Shown here: positions 9,808-17,842 of the stretch, one piece after another | Numbering within the stretch: position 1 is the first letter of the stretch | Layout of the letters: each line of letters begins with the position of its first letter | Assembly: GCF_013410455.1 (NCBI RefSeq) | Contig: NZ_JACCFW010000001.1 | Location: forward strand, 450,929 to 514,928 | Length of the DNA stretch: 64,000 nt | Reading direction: 5' to 3' | DNA from: Allobranchiibius huperziae | Lineage (GTDB): Bacteria; Actinomycetota; Actinomycetes; Actinomycetales; Dermatophilaceae | The notes under the pieces: model-generated | What the model was told of the DNA's origin: nothing | Databases searched by the model: none | Seen by the model: the letters and a program-made list of their open reading frames with translations, nothing else | Program-made: the position numbers and the translations under genes

Positions 9808-10395
9808 ATGCCGTTCACCCATGACACGGAGGATGCGTTGACCTCCGCGGTCGCGCTGGTGAACTCCGTGGCGTCCACGGGTCCGGCCGGGCGGACCGAC
9901 CCCGAACACGACGTGCTGCTCGACCCGCAGGAGTTCGAGGAGTTCGTCGACCAGTGGGAGTGGACCGGTGCGCGCGACCACGACGAGGCCGAACGACGCG
10001 CCGTCCGCGCGTTGCGACCGAGACTGCGCGCGCTGTGGGAGGCCGACGGGGAGGACGAGCTGGTGGTCCTGGTCAACGAGCTGCTGCGAGCGGGCAGGGC
10101 GCTCCCACAGCTCGTGCGGCACGACGAATGGGACTATCACCTGCACGCCACGTCGAGGGACGCGCCGTTCGCCACGCGCTGGATGGTCGAGGCGGCCATG
10201 GCGATGGTGGACGTGCTGCGGGCCGGGGAGATCTGGCGACTGAAGATCTGCGCGGCCGACGACTGCGACGACGTGCTGATCGACCTGTCCAAGAACCGGT
10301 CGCGCCGGTTCTGCGACGCGGGGTGCGGCAACCGCGCGAATGTCGCGGCGTACCGGGCCCGCCGCAAATCCGGCGACGATGCGGCGCGCGGGTAA
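9808..10395 (+). CDS. CGNR zinc-finger / ABATE-domain putative transcription regulator
   Basis: 195 aa. The C-terminal CGNR zinc finger is clear: two Cys in ICAADDCDDV, then FCDAGCGNRANVAAYRARR, a Cys4 site that usually binds DNA. The N-terminal part (about residues 1-130) fits the ABATE domain that accompanies CGNR fingers. AGGAG about 6 nt before ATG 9808 supports the start. Divergent from the EamA transporter, so local control of that operon is a reasonable inference. Ligand unknown. Its stop codon overlaps the -10 of the next gene. Confidence 0.85.
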   Translation: MPFTHDTEDALTSAVALVNSVASTGPAGRTDPEHDVLLDPQEFEEFVDQWEWTGARDHDEAERRAVRALRPRLRALWEADGEDELVVLVNELLRAGRALPQLVRHDEWDYHLHATSRDAPFATRWMVEAAMAMVDVLRAGEIWRLKICAADDCDDVLIDLSKNRSRRFCDAGCGNRANVAAYRARRKSGDDAARG

Positions 10396-10398
10396 TCT
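10393..10398 (+). promoter_or_regulatory. leaderless-type -10 (TAATCT) for the first duplicated gene
   Basis: TAATCT sits 7 nt before GTG 10406 and overlaps the stop codon of the CGNR gene. Spacing fits transcription starting at or next to the start codon. It supports the start chosen for the gene beginning at 10406 and separate transcription of that gene. Confidence 0.5.
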
Positions 10399-10405
10399 GC
10401 GGCAG

Positions 10406-11290
10406 GTGTCAGACCATCAGGAGCCCTCGTCGCAGGACCGCTACTACCAGCGGTACGAGCAGGCCGGCGGCGGGTTCGGCGGACCCGGCGGCCGGCGTCG
10501 GCGCACCGGGGCCTGGATCCTCGGCGGAGCCGCGGCTCTCGTGGTGATCCTGGTCGCGGTCGTGGCCTTCGTCCTCGTCGGTCGCGGCGGCACGAACGAC
10601 ACGGGCGCGTCATCCTCGAGCTCCACGTCGTCCAGCAATGTCGTCACCGCCTCCGCCAGCCCCACCACGGGAGCGCAGGGCGCGCTGTTCGCCCGGCCCG
10701 TCGTGCCGGGCTGGCAGGCTGTCGGCGGCGTGGTCAACGACGAGGTCCAGATCTACGGCGCGTACGACGCTCCGCCGAACTGGCAGGTCAAGCAGGACAA
10801 CGCCATCTACTACGACACCGCCCAGGGCACCAAGATGTTCGGTCAGCACACCAGTTGGGGTCTCTCAGAGCTCAACTACGGCAAGTGCGCCGCCCACCCC
10901 AACAACTCGCAGGCCAACGCCAGCTTCGTCGACATCGGCAAGCGTGATCCGGTCGATGCCGTGCAGGGTGTGCTGCAGGACTTCGCCTCCGCCGCCAGCC
11001 TCAACAAGGACAAGTCCACCCACGCGGCGCAGGGCACCGTGTCGGTGCAGAACACGACGGTGGCCGGGGGATCGATACCGGCGGTGCGCGGCACCATCAC
11101 GGCGACGGGGGGCACGCTGAACGCGGACTGCGGCACCGGCCGGACCACCACCTTCCAGGCCGTGGCCTTCACCACCAACGGCAGGTCGGTCATGGTGCTC
11201 GTCGCCATCGCGACCTGGCCGGGATACCCGGCGCCGGCCGCCGGCACCATCGACAAGATCCTGAGCTCCGTGCGCCCCGCGGGCGGCTGA
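10406..11290 (+). CDS. membrane-anchored secreted protein, first of a tandem pair
   Basis: 294 aa, function not recognised. A short cytoplasmic N-terminus with the motif QDRYYQRY and an Arg cluster precedes one membrane segment (about residues 37-59), a Ser/Thr-rich linker (about 65-95) and an extracytoplasmic domain. Two Cys (YGKCA and NADCG contexts) could form a disulfide. It is clearly paralogous to the next gene, sharing the blocks RPVVPGWQAVGG, IYGAYDAPP and SFVDIGKRDP. GTG 10406 is supported by a -10 at leaderless distance; the longer frame from 10340 overlaps the CGNR gene and is rejected. Confidence 0.75.
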   Translation: MSDHQEPSSQDRYYQRYEQAGGGFGGPGGRRRRTGAWILGGAAALVVILVAVVAFVLVGRGGTNDTGASSSSSTSSSNVVTASASPTTGAQGALFARPVVPGWQAVGGVVNDEVQIYGAYDAPPNWQVKQDNAIYYDTAQGTKMFGQHTSWGLSELNYGKCAAHPNNSQANASFVDIGKRDPVDAVQGVLQDFASAASLNKDKSTHAAQGTVSVQNTTVAGGSIPAVRGTITATGGTLNADCGTGRTTTFQAVAFTTNGRSVMVLVAIATWPGYPAPAAGTIDKILSSVRPAGG

Positions 11291-11325
11291 CCGGACCTCA
11301 CCGATCCCCTCCCGCGGGGCGGCTG

Positions 11326-11342
11326 CGCGGATACGATCCGCG
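11326..11342. promoter_or_regulatory. leaderless-type -10 inside a small palindrome before the second duplicated gene
   Basis: CGCGGAT at 11326-11332 and ATCCGCG at 11336-11342 form a perfect 7-bp inverted repeat with a 3-nt centre. The -10 hexamer TACGAT (11332-11337) lies across its centre, 6 nt before GTG 11344. The symmetry over the -10 could be an operator or could be chance. Confidence 0.45.
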
Positions 11343-11343
11343 G

Positions 11344-12276
11344 GTGAGCGACAACGGGCGTTACGGGCCGCCGCCGGGTGGCGAGCCGCCCACCGGCCCG
11401 CCCGGGTCGCCCCAGGATCGCTACTACCAGCGGTACTCGCAGTCGTCGGGCCCGCTCGACCGGCCACCGCGCCGTGGCCCCGGTCGGTGGCTGGCGCTGG
11501 GCGCGGGCGCACTGGTCGTCGTCCTGGTCGCCGTGCTGGGTTTCATCCTCTTCGGCGCGAACGGCAAGGGCGACGCCGTGACGTCGTCGTCCTCGACGGC
11601 GCCGTCACCGCGATCCGCGTCGAGCGGCACGCCGTCGTCCGGGACCACGTCGACCGCAGCGGACGGTGCCCTGTCGGTGCGTCCGGTCGTCCCGGGATGG
11701 CAGGCCGTCGGCGGCATCGTCAGCTCCGATTTTCAGATCTACGGCGCGTACGACGCTCCTCCCGGGTGGCAGGTCAAGCAGTCCAACAACATCTATTTCG
11801 ACGATGCCGACGGCACCGGCATCGAAGGCGAACACACCGACTGGGGGCTCGCGGCGTACAACCTCGGCAAGTGCTCGGGATATCCGAACAGCCCTCAGGC
11901 CAGCGCGAGCTTCATCGACATCGGCAAACGCGACCCGGCCGAGGCCGTCGGGTCCCTGCTGGTCGACTTCGGATCCGCGGCGAGCATCAACAAGGACAAG
12001 ACCACCCACGCCGCGCAGGGCAGTCCGGTCACGACGAACTTCACCGTGGCGAACGGGTCGATCCCCGCCGTCCGCGGTCAGCTCACGGTGACCGAGGGCA
12101 CGCTGAACGCGGACTGCGGGGTGGGGAAGGCCATCACGTTCTACGCCGCGGCGTTCACGTCCAACGGGCGTTCGGTGATGCTGCTCGTCACCGTCGGCAC
12201 CTGGCCCGGTGTCCCGGGCCCGTCCTCCTCGACGATCACCACGATGCTGCAGTCGCTGCGTCCTGCCGGCGGCTGA
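11344..12276 (+). CDS. membrane-anchored secreted protein, second of a tandem pair
   Basis: 310 aa, same architecture as its neighbour: cytoplasmic head with QDRYYQRY, one membrane segment (about residues 51-73), a Ser/Thr/Pro-rich linker (about 78-105), then an extracytoplasmic domain with two conserved Cys (LGKCS and NADCG contexts). The downstream blocks RPVVPGWQAVGG, IYGAYDAPP and SFIDIGKRDP show it arose by local duplication; linkers and heads have diverged most. Its last 41 nt overlap the 3' end of the convergent methyltransferase gene. Possibly a cell-envelope sensor or solute-binding protein; no domain name can be assigned with certainty. Confidence 0.75.
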   Translation: MSDNGRYGPPPGGEPPTGPPGSPQDRYYQRYSQSSGPLDRPPRRGPGRWLALGAGALVVVLVAVLGFILFGANGKGDAVTSSSSTAPSPRSASSGTPSSGTTSTAADGALSVRPVVPGWQAVGGIVSSDFQIYGAYDAPPGWQVKQSNNIYFDDADGTGIEGEHTDWGLAAYNLGKCSGYPNSPQASASFIDIGKRDPAEAVGSLLVDFGSAASINKDKTTHAAQGSPVTTNFTVANGSIPAVRGQLTVTEGTLNADCGVGKAITFYAAAFTSNGRSVMLLVTVGTWPGVPGPSSSTITTMLQSLRPAGG

Positions 12277-13216
12277 CCGGATCGACCGACCACCAGAAGT
12301 CGCCCAGCCCTCCCGAGGCGGTCAATGCGGTGTAGGCGCTTCGGAGCGCGAGCGATCGCAGGTATGCCGGCGGATCCGTACGCGCGAGCGCGTCGTCGGC
12401 AGCTTCCGGGCGAATGCCCAACTCGGTGAACAGGTCCCGCTGTCGCACGAGCCGAGGTGCACCGAGCGTGTCCATCGCGACGTGCGCCGTGACGTCGGTG
12501 CTGCCGTCCGGACGTGGCGCGCAGGCCTGGCCGTCGCGGTAGCCCATGAGCGTGCCGCCGTCCGGGCGAGCGTCTCGCAGATGGCCGTAGTCGATCGTGA
12601 CCACGACGCCGCTGTCCACCGACCCGCGCAGCTCGGCGTACGCCGCGTCGCGGGTCCGGCCGACCTCGATCCGGGAGTCCTCGCGGTCCCAGCCGGGCCA
12701 GTTGTCCTCGCACCAGCGCTGATCGGCGGCCGATGCCGGCGCTCCGAGTCGTTCGACGCCGTGCTGGTCGATCTCGACCACCCGCAGCCGCCGCCCGTCG
12801 TGCCGCAGCACCGGACACGGCACCACGTCGAGCCACTCGTGGGCCAGGACCAGCACGTCGGACAGTCCGTGCAGCCCCGGCGGCACCTGCGCCCCGCCGG
12901 GCCCGGCGACCCAGGCGGCGTCCTGCGGTAGGTCTGCAGGACGGTCGACGACGTCGACTCCCGTCAGGGTGAGATCCGGCGCCAGCGCGCTCAATTGTGT
13001 GAGCAGTTCGCCTCTGCCGCAGGCGAAGTCGAGGATGTGCCGTGCCCGGTGCACGCGGGCGAGCGCCACGACGGCCCGCGCCAGCACCGCGCCGCCTCCG
13101 GGGATGCCCTGCGCGGAGGTCGCGAAGTGCGCGGCGGGGCCGTGCGTCGAGCGGTAGAAGCCGCGTTCGCCGTACAACGCGTCCTCCCACGCCTGCTCCC
13201 ACGGCGTCCAGCTCAT
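12236..13216 (-). CDS. SAM-dependent methyltransferase, MidA/NDUFAF7 family
   Basis: 326 aa. SAM-binding region ILDFACGRGELL (about residues 61-72) and the downstream family signature VTIDYGHL plus GTLMGYRDG identify the COG1565/MidA group, whose mitochondrial member NDUFAF7 dimethylates an Arg of NDUFS2 (the NuoD homologue) during complex I assembly. A NuoD-like gene with that Arg lies about 3.5 kb away in the same island, which makes NuoD a candidate substrate; this is inference. ATG 13216 has TACGGT 6 nt upstream, fitting a leaderless mRNA. The last 41 nt overlap the convergent upstream gene. Confidence 0.82.
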   Translation of the reverse strand: MSWTPWEQAWEDALYGERGFYRSTHGPAAHFATSAQGIPGGGAVLARAVVALARVHRARHILDFACGRGELLTQLSALAPDLTLTGVDVVDRPADLPQDAAWVAGPGGAQVPPGLHGLSDVLVLAHEWLDVVPCPVLRHDGRRLRVVEIDQHGVERLGAPASAADQRWCEDNWPGWDREDSRIEVGRTRDAAYAELRGSVDSGVVVTIDYGHLRDARPDGGTLMGYRDGQACAPRPDGSTDVTAHVAMDTLGAPRLVRQRDLFTELGIRPEAADDALARTDPPAYLRSLALRSAYTALTASGGLGDFWWSVDPVSRRQDAATAASW

Positions 13217-13222
13217 CGGGCC

Positions 13223-13228
13223 ACCGTA
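13223..13228 (-). promoter_or_regulatory. leaderless-type -10 for the MidA-like gene
   Basis: Read on the minus strand, TACGGT ends 6 nt before ATG 13216. It shares a 46-bp divergent gap with the promoter of the DUF2520 gene. Confidence 0.5.
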
Positions 13229-13248
13229 GGTGCAGATCGGCGCGCAGG

Positions 13249-13254
13249 TAGCGT
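13249..13254 (+). promoter_or_regulatory. leaderless-type -10 for the DUF2520 gene
   Basis: TAGCGT lies 8 nt before GTG 13263 and supports that start over the in-frame ATG at 13230, which would fall upstream of the promoter. Confidence 0.45.
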
Positions 13255-13262
13255 CACTGCCT

Positions 13263-14159
13263 GTGAGTACGACGGGTCGGCCACCGAGCTTGCGCGTCGC
13301 GGTCGTCGGATGCGGCCGCGTCGGCGCGGTGCTCGGTGCCGCGTTCCGCGCGGCAGGTCATGAGGTCACGGCCACCAGCGCGGTGAGCGACGCCTCCCTG
13401 CAGCGGGCGGCCGAGATGCTGCCCGGCGTGCCGGTGCTCCCTCCGCCGGAGGTCGCCCGGTCGGCCGAGGTCGTGCTCCTCACCGTGCCGGACGATGAAC
13501 TCGGCGATCTGACCCGTTCGCTCGGCGCCCAGGGGGCCTGGAACGGCGGCCGTCTCGTCATCCACACCAGCGGTTTCCACGGCTGCGACGTGCTCGCTCC
13601 GGTCGTCGAGGCCGGCGGCGACGCCATCGCGATGCATCCCGCGATGACCTTCACCGGCACAGCGCGCGACCTGCCCCGACTCCTCGGCATCCCGATGGCC
13701 GTCACTGCGTCGATGGGCGCGGACCTGATCGCCGAGGCGCTCGTGCTCGACCTCGGCGGTGAACCGTTGCCGCTGTCGGAGGAGCAGCGCCCGCGCTACC
13801 ACGCCGCCCTCACCCACGGCGCCAACCATCTGGTCACCCTCGTCGCGCAGAGTCAGCAGATCCTGCGGCACGCCGGGATCGAGGCGCCGCAGCAGGTGCT
13901 CGACGGCCTGCTCACGGCCGCGTTGACCAACGCGCTCGAGCACGGTGACCGGGCGCTCACCGGGCCGGTGGCACGCGGTGACGTGGAGACGGTGCGAGCC
14001 CATCTGCAGGTGCTGTCCGACGAATCACCCGACGTGCCCGACTCCTACCGCGCCATGGCGCTGGCCACCGCCCTGCGCGCCGCGGAGCGCCACGCGACCC
14101 CGGCGCGCACCACCCGACCGATGCTGGATCTGCTCGACCCGAACGGACAAGAGGGATGA
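13263..14159 (+). CDS. Rossmann-like / DUF2520 protein adjacent to panC
   Basis: 298 aa with an N-terminal NAD(P)-binding fold (VAVVGCGRVGAVLG, about residues 10-23) and a C-terminal DUF2520 helical domain (from about 130, HPAMTFTG onward). The overall design resembles ketopantoate reductase and pyrroline carboxylate reductase. It overlaps panC by 4 nt (ATGA), as in many Actinobacteria, so a role in pantothenate synthesis, perhaps ketopantoate reduction, is plausible but unproven. GTG 13263 is chosen because of the -10 eight nt upstream. Confidence 0.82.
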   Translation: MSTTGRPPSLRVAVVGCGRVGAVLGAAFRAAGHEVTATSAVSDASLQRAAEMLPGVPVLPPPEVARSAEVVLLTVPDDELGDLTRSLGAQGAWNGGRLVIHTSGFHGCDVLAPVVEAGGDAIAMHPAMTFTGTARDLPRLLGIPMAVTASMGADLIAEALVLDLGGEPLPLSEEQRPRYHAALTHGANHLVTLVAQSQQILRHAGIEAPQQVLDGLLTAALTNALEHGDRALTGPVARGDVETVRAHLQVLSDESPDVPDSYRAMALATALRAAERHATPARTTRPMLDLLDPNGQEG

Positions 14160-15034
14160 CGCACGAGACACCGACGATCGCCTACAGCCGCGACGAACTG
14201 CAGACCGCGCGTGCGGCGCTCGGTGACGACGTGGGCGTCGTGATGACGATGGGAGCGCTGCACGAAGGTCACGCGCGGCTCATCCGCCAGGCGCGCCAGG
14301 AGATGGAGCACGTCGTCGTGACGATCTTCCTCAACCCGCTGCAGTTCGCGGCCGGCGAGGATCTGTCGCGGTATCCGCGCACGTTCGAGGAGGACCTGAC
14401 GATCTGCGCACGCGAGGGCGTGGATCTGGTCTTCGCGCCCTCACCCGACGTCGTGTATCCCGACGGCGAACCCGGTGTGCGCATCTCGGCGGGCGCGCTG
14501 GGCAACGTGCTGGAGGGCGCCGCCCGGCCCGGGCACTTCGACGGGGTCCTCACCGTCGTGGCCAAGATGCTGCACCTGGTCCGGCCCTCACGGGCGTACT
14601 ACGGGCAGAAGGACGCTCAGCAGCTGCTGCTCATCAAGCGGATGGCCCGCGATCTCGATTTCCCCACTGAGGTGGTGGCCGTCGAGACCGCCCGCGAGGA
14701 GGACGGGCTGGCGCTGAGCAGCCGCAACCGCTATCTGACCGAGACGGACCGCGAGGTTGCGGGCTGCCTGTCACAGGCGCTGCGCGCAGGCGCCGACATG
14801 GCGCGGATCGGACCGGCCGCCGTACGACGTGCCGCCCGCGACGTGCTGGTGCGTGAGCCGCTCGCCCTGATCGACTACCTCGTGCTCGTGCACCCGACCG
14901 AGCTCACCGAAGTGGCCGAGTGGTACCGCGGACCGGCCCTGCTGGCGGTCGCGGGACGGGTCGGCACGACCCGGCTCATCGACAACCTGCCCATCGAGCT
15001 CGGCCCGGACGGCGGGGCGCGACCGATCTCCTGA
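14156..15034 (+). CDS. panC: pantothenate synthetase
   Basis: ATP-dependent condensation of pantoate with beta-alanine. Motifs: MTMGALHEGH (about residues 30-39, nucleotide binding), FLNPLQF, YYGQKDAQQ and LALSSRNRYL. 292 aa, full length. ATG 14156 overlaps the DUF2520 stop, so the pair is translationally coupled. Unlike mycobacteria, panD and coaX do not follow; the next gene is a DNA-repair fusion preceded by a 77-nt gap, so beta-alanine supply must be encoded elsewhere. Confidence 0.96.
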   Translation: MTHETPTIAYSRDELQTARAALGDDVGVVMTMGALHEGHARLIRQARQEMEHVVVTIFLNPLQFAAGEDLSRYPRTFEEDLTICAREGVDLVFAPSPDVVYPDGEPGVRISAGALGNVLEGAARPGHFDGVLTVVAKMLHLVRPSRAYYGQKDAQQLLLIKRMARDLDFPTEVVAVETAREEDGLALSSRNRYLTETDREVAGCLSQALRAGADMARIGPAAVRRAARDVLVREPLALIDYLVLVHPTELTEVAEWYRGPALLAVAGRVGTTRLIDNLPIELGPDGGARPIS

Positions 15035-15111
15035 CGGGGCGATAACACGCGAGAAACCGACATGTCGTTTTTCCGCTAGCTTCGTACCGGCGACCGGCGC
15101 AGACTGGTCGC

Positions 15112-16617
15112 ATGCACACCGACACCGACGCTTGCCTGCGGGCCGTCCGATCCCGTGACGCACGGTTCGACGGCTGGTTCGTGACCGGCGTGCGCAGCAC
15201 CGGCATCTACTGTCGACCCAGCTGCCCGGCGACCCCGCCCAAGGCGCGCAACATCACCTTCCTCCCGACCGCCGCCGCGGCGCAGTCGGCCGGCTTCCGC
15301 GCCTGCAAGCGCTGCCGGCCGGACGCCAGCCCCGGCTCGCCGGAGTGGAACGTGCGCGCCGACCTGGTGGGGCGCGCCATGCGCCTGATCGGCGACGGCG
15401 TCGTGGACCGCGACGGCGTCACGGGGCTCGCACAGAGACTCGGCTACTCGGTGCGGCAGATCGAGCGGGCCGTCCAGGCCGAGCTCGGCGCCGGTCCGCT
15501 CGCGATCGCCCGGGCCGGGCGCGCACAGTCCGCGCGGATCCTCATCGAGACCACGACCCTGCCGCTCGCACAGGTGGCGCACGCCTCCGGGTTCGGCAGC
15601 ATCCGGGCGTTCAACGAGGCGGTGCAGGAGGTCTTCGCGATGACGCCGTCGCAGCTGCGCGCCGCGAAGACAGCGCGCGGTCGGAGCGGCACCTCGCCCG
15701 AGCGCGACCCTTCGCCGTGGCAGCGGCTGTCCCTGCGGTTGCCGTTCCGCGCGCCGTTCCACCCGGACAACGTCTTCGGCCATCTCGCCGCGACCGGCGT
15801 GCCGGGGGTGGAGGAGTGGCGCGACGGCCGCTATCGGCGCACGTTGGACCTGCCCGGCGGTCCGGGCATCGTCGAGCTGTCACCCACGACGGACCACGTC
15901 CGCGCGGACCTGGCACTCACCGATCTGTCCGACCTCACCGTGGCGGTGAGCAGATGCCGGTGGCTGCTGGATCTCGACTGCGATCCGGAGGCCGTCGACG
16001 CCGCGCTGGCCGAGGATCCCCACCTGGCGCCGCTCGTCCGTCGTACGCCGGGCCGGCGCGTGCCCCGGACCGTCGACTCCCGAGAGATGGCGATCCGCCT
16101 CGTGCTCGGCCAGCAGGTCTCCACGAAGGCGGCGCGCACCCACGCGGGGCGTCTCGCGGCGACGTTCGGGGCGCACGTCGACGACCCGGGCGGAGGTCTG
16201 ACGCGGCTCTTCCCCGGGCCGGAGGCACTGCTGACGGCCGGCGACGAGTCGTTCGCGATGCCCGTGACCCGGCGGGAGACGATCCGGTCGCTGTGCCGGG
16301 TGCTGTCGCAGGGGTCCCTGGACACCAGCGCCGGTGCCGACCGCGAGGAGGCCAGGCGGGTGCTCGGCGACGTGCCCGGCATCGGACCGTGGACCGTGGA
16401 GAGCTACGCCATGCGGGCGCTGGGCGATCCCGACGCCTTTCCCGGCACCGACCTCGGCGTGCGGATCGCGGCCCGGGCCCTCGGCATCGAGGACAGGCCC
16501 CGCGTCATCGAGAGCGCATCGGCCCGCTGGCGGCCCTGGCGTTCCTACGCCGTGCAGCATCTGTGGGCCACCGGCGACCACGAGGCCAACAAACTCCCGG
16601 AAGAGGACATCTTATGA
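15112..16617 (+). CDS. alkA: AdaA-AlkA fusion: methylphosphotriester sensor, AraC-type activator and 3-methyladenine glycosylase
   Basis: 501 aa with three modules. Residues 1-75: Ada-type zinc domain, with ligands C34 and C38 (GIYCRPSC) and C65 and C68 (CKRC). Residues about 85-185: AraC-type double helix-turn-helix. Residues about 200-500: AlkA glycosylase with [15 protein letters not shown] and the catalytic Asp at about residue 447 (FPGTDLG). A methylated Ada Cys would turn on transcription, and the same chain excises alkylated bases. Mycobacterial alkA (Rv1317c) has the same layout and is also followed by ogt. No clear -10/-35 pair stands out in the 77-nt upstream gap; CAGACT sits 6 nt before the start. 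Confidence 0.93.
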   Translation: MHTDTDACLRAVRSRDARFDGWFVTGVRSTGIYCRPSCPATPPKARNITFLPTAAAAQSAGFRACKRCRPDASPGSPEWNVRADLVGRAMRLIGDGVVDRDGVTGLAQRLGYSVRQIERAVQAELGAGPLAIARAGRAQSARILIETTTLPLAQVAHASGFGSIRAFNEAVQEVFAMTPSQLRAAKTARGRSGTSPERDPSPWQRLSLRLPFRAPFHPDNVFGHLAATGVPGVEEWRDGRYRRTLDLPGGPGIVELSPTTDHVRADLALTDLSDLTVAVSRCRWLLDLDCDPEAVDAALAEDPHLAPLVRRTPGRRVPRTVDSREMAIRLVLGQQVSTKAARTHAGRLAATFGAHVDDPGGGLTRLFPGPEALLTAGDESFAMPVTRRETIRSLCRVLSQGSLDTSAGADREEARRVLGDVPGIGPWTVESYAMRALGDPDAFPGTDLGVRIAARALGIEDRPRVIESASARWRPWRSYAVQHLWATGDHEANKLPEEDIL

Positions 16618-17171
16618 ACCAGATCTCGCATTTCCAGATGACCGGCACTCCGATCGGCGACCTCACGCTCGTACGTCGCGGATCGGCCCTCTCGGCGCTC
16701 TACATGCAGGAGCACCGCCACCAACCCGATGAATCCACCTTCGGCCCGCGCGAGGAATCCGCCACGGGCGTGCTGGGCGAGGCAGTGCGCCAATTGAGGG
16801 AGTACTTTCACGGCGAACGCCGCACCTTCGACCTGCCGCTGGACCCGACCGGGACCGACTTCCAACAGCGCGTGTGGGCCCAGCTGCGGGCGATCCCCTA
16901 TGGGCGCACCCGCAGCTACGGCGACCTGGCCCGCGCGTTGGGTTCGGCCGGCGCGAGCCGTGCCGTCGGCCTCGCCAACGGGCGCAACCCGATCTCCATC
17001 GTGGTCCCGTGCCACCGCGTGATCGGGGCGAACGGCGCCATGACCGGTTTCGGCGGGGGCATCGAGCGCAAGGTGTGGCTGCTGGACCACGAGCGCGAGA
17101 CGCTCGGTGACGAGGGTGACGTGGGCTCCGGAAGGGGCGGGACGCAGCAGATGCTGGACCTGCCGCGCTGA
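16614..17171 (+). CDS. ogt: methylated-DNA--protein-cysteine methyltransferase
   Basis: Suicide repair protein that moves methyl groups from O6-methylguanine to its own Cys. The active-site motif PCHRVIG has the acceptor Cys at about residue 133, preceded by the recognition-helix region [13 protein letters not shown]. 185 aa, with a short Gly/Ser-rich C-terminal tail beyond the usual end. ATG 16614 overlaps the alkA stop by 4 nt, so it should be induced together with the Ada-type activator. Confidence 0.95.
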   Translation: MNQISHFQMTGTPIGDLTLVRRGSALSALYMQEHRHQPDESTFGPREESATGVLGEAVRQLREYFHGERRTFDLPLDPTGTDFQQRVWAQLRAIPYGRTRSYGDLARALGSAGASRAVGLANGRNPISIVVPCHRVIGANGAMTGFGGGIERKVWLLDHERETLGDEGDVGSGRGGTQQMLDLPR

Positions 17172-17189
17172 GCGACGGGAGGGGCGGCC

Positions 17190-17195
17190 TACCCT
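17190..17195 (+). promoter_or_regulatory. leaderless-type -10 for the small membrane protein
   Basis: TACCCT lies 6 nt before ATG 17202 in the 30-nt gap after ogt. Confidence 0.45.
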
Positions 17196-17201
17196 GGAAC
17201 C

Positions 17202-17396
17202 ATGTGGGCCGCCCTGGAAACACTCGTCCCGTCGATCGGGCTGCTGTTTCTCTTGTATCTCGTGCTGCGCCACATGATGGAGGGCGACCGGCGCGAACGA
17301 ATAGCGCAAGCGCAGTGGGAAGAAGAACACAAAAGCGATAGGGCGGACGCTCAGGCGCAGCCTCCGACAACGCCCGGCGCATCTCAAGACTCCTGA
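17202..17396 (+). CDS. small single-span membrane protein, unknown function
   Basis: 64 aa: one hydrophobic helix (about residues 8-24), then a highly charged amphipathic stretch (about 27-48) and a polar tail. No domain recognised. A -10 at leaderless distance and codon use like its neighbours suggest it is real. It stands alone between ogt and lsr2. Confidence 0.6.
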   Translation: MWAALETLVPSIGLLFLLYLVLRHMMEGDRRERIAQAQWEEEHKSDRADAQAQPPTTPGASQDS

Positions 17397-17501
17397 ATTA
17401 GTATGTTAGGTTTGTAACTCCTTCGAATGATGCCCAGGTGTGCGTCGTTGAAGGGTCCATCAAACGATGCATAACCCACATCGGGTACACAGGAGATAGA
17501 T
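17397..17501 (+). promoter_or_regulatory. lsr2 upstream region with ribosome binding site
   Basis: 105 nt, clearly more AT-rich than the surroundings (17395-17420 is especially so), which is the kind of DNA Lsr2 itself prefers. A weak -35/-10 pair may be TTGAAG (17448-17453) and CATAAC (17470-17475). A good Shine-Dalgarno AGGAG is at 17491-17495, 6 nt before ATG 17502. Autoregulation by Lsr2 is plausible but not shown. Confidence 0.45.
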
Positions 17502-17840
17502 ATGGCTCAGCGCGTACAGATTCTGCTCGAGGACGACCTCGACCACTCCGAAGCTGCGGAGACCGTGACTTTCGCCCTCGACGGTGTCAACTACGAGATC
17601 GACCTGTCGGCGGCCAATGCCGCGCGGCTGCGAGATGACCTGGCCACCTGGACCGGTCACGCCCGCAAGGTCCGCGGCGCCCGCAAAGCGACCACTTCCC
17701 GGGCCAGCAGCGGCAGCACCGCAGGTCGCGACGACCTGAACAAGATCCGCGAATGGGGTCGCGCCAACGGTTTCACCGTGAGCGACCGCGGTCGTGTTTC
17801 CGGTGAGTTGCAGACGGCGTACGCCGAGGCGAATTCCTGA
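17502..17840 (+). CDS. lsr2: nucleoid-associated protein Lsr2
   Basis: 112-aa H-NS-like silencer that bridges AT-rich DNA in Actinobacteria. The N-terminal dimerisation part (QILLEDDLDHSEA, then TVTFALDGVNYEIDLS) is followed by a basic linker and the C-terminal DNA-binding domain REWGRANGF plus DRGR, whose Arg-Gly-Arg inserts in the minor groove. Length is standard. The stop is only 2 nt from the stop of the convergent ligD polymerase gene, leaving no room for a separate terminator. Confidence 0.96.
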   Translation: MAQRVQILLEDDLDHSEAAETVTFALDGVNYEIDLSAANAARLRDDLATWTGHARKVRGARKATTSRASSGSTAGRDDLNKIREWGRANGFTVSDRGRVSGELQTAYAEANS

Positions 17841-17842
17841 AT

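Noticed and set aside
7566-13216. Prophage or transposon as the source of the accessory island
   Set aside because: No integrase, transposase, terminal repeats or target-site duplication; base composition matches the flanks.
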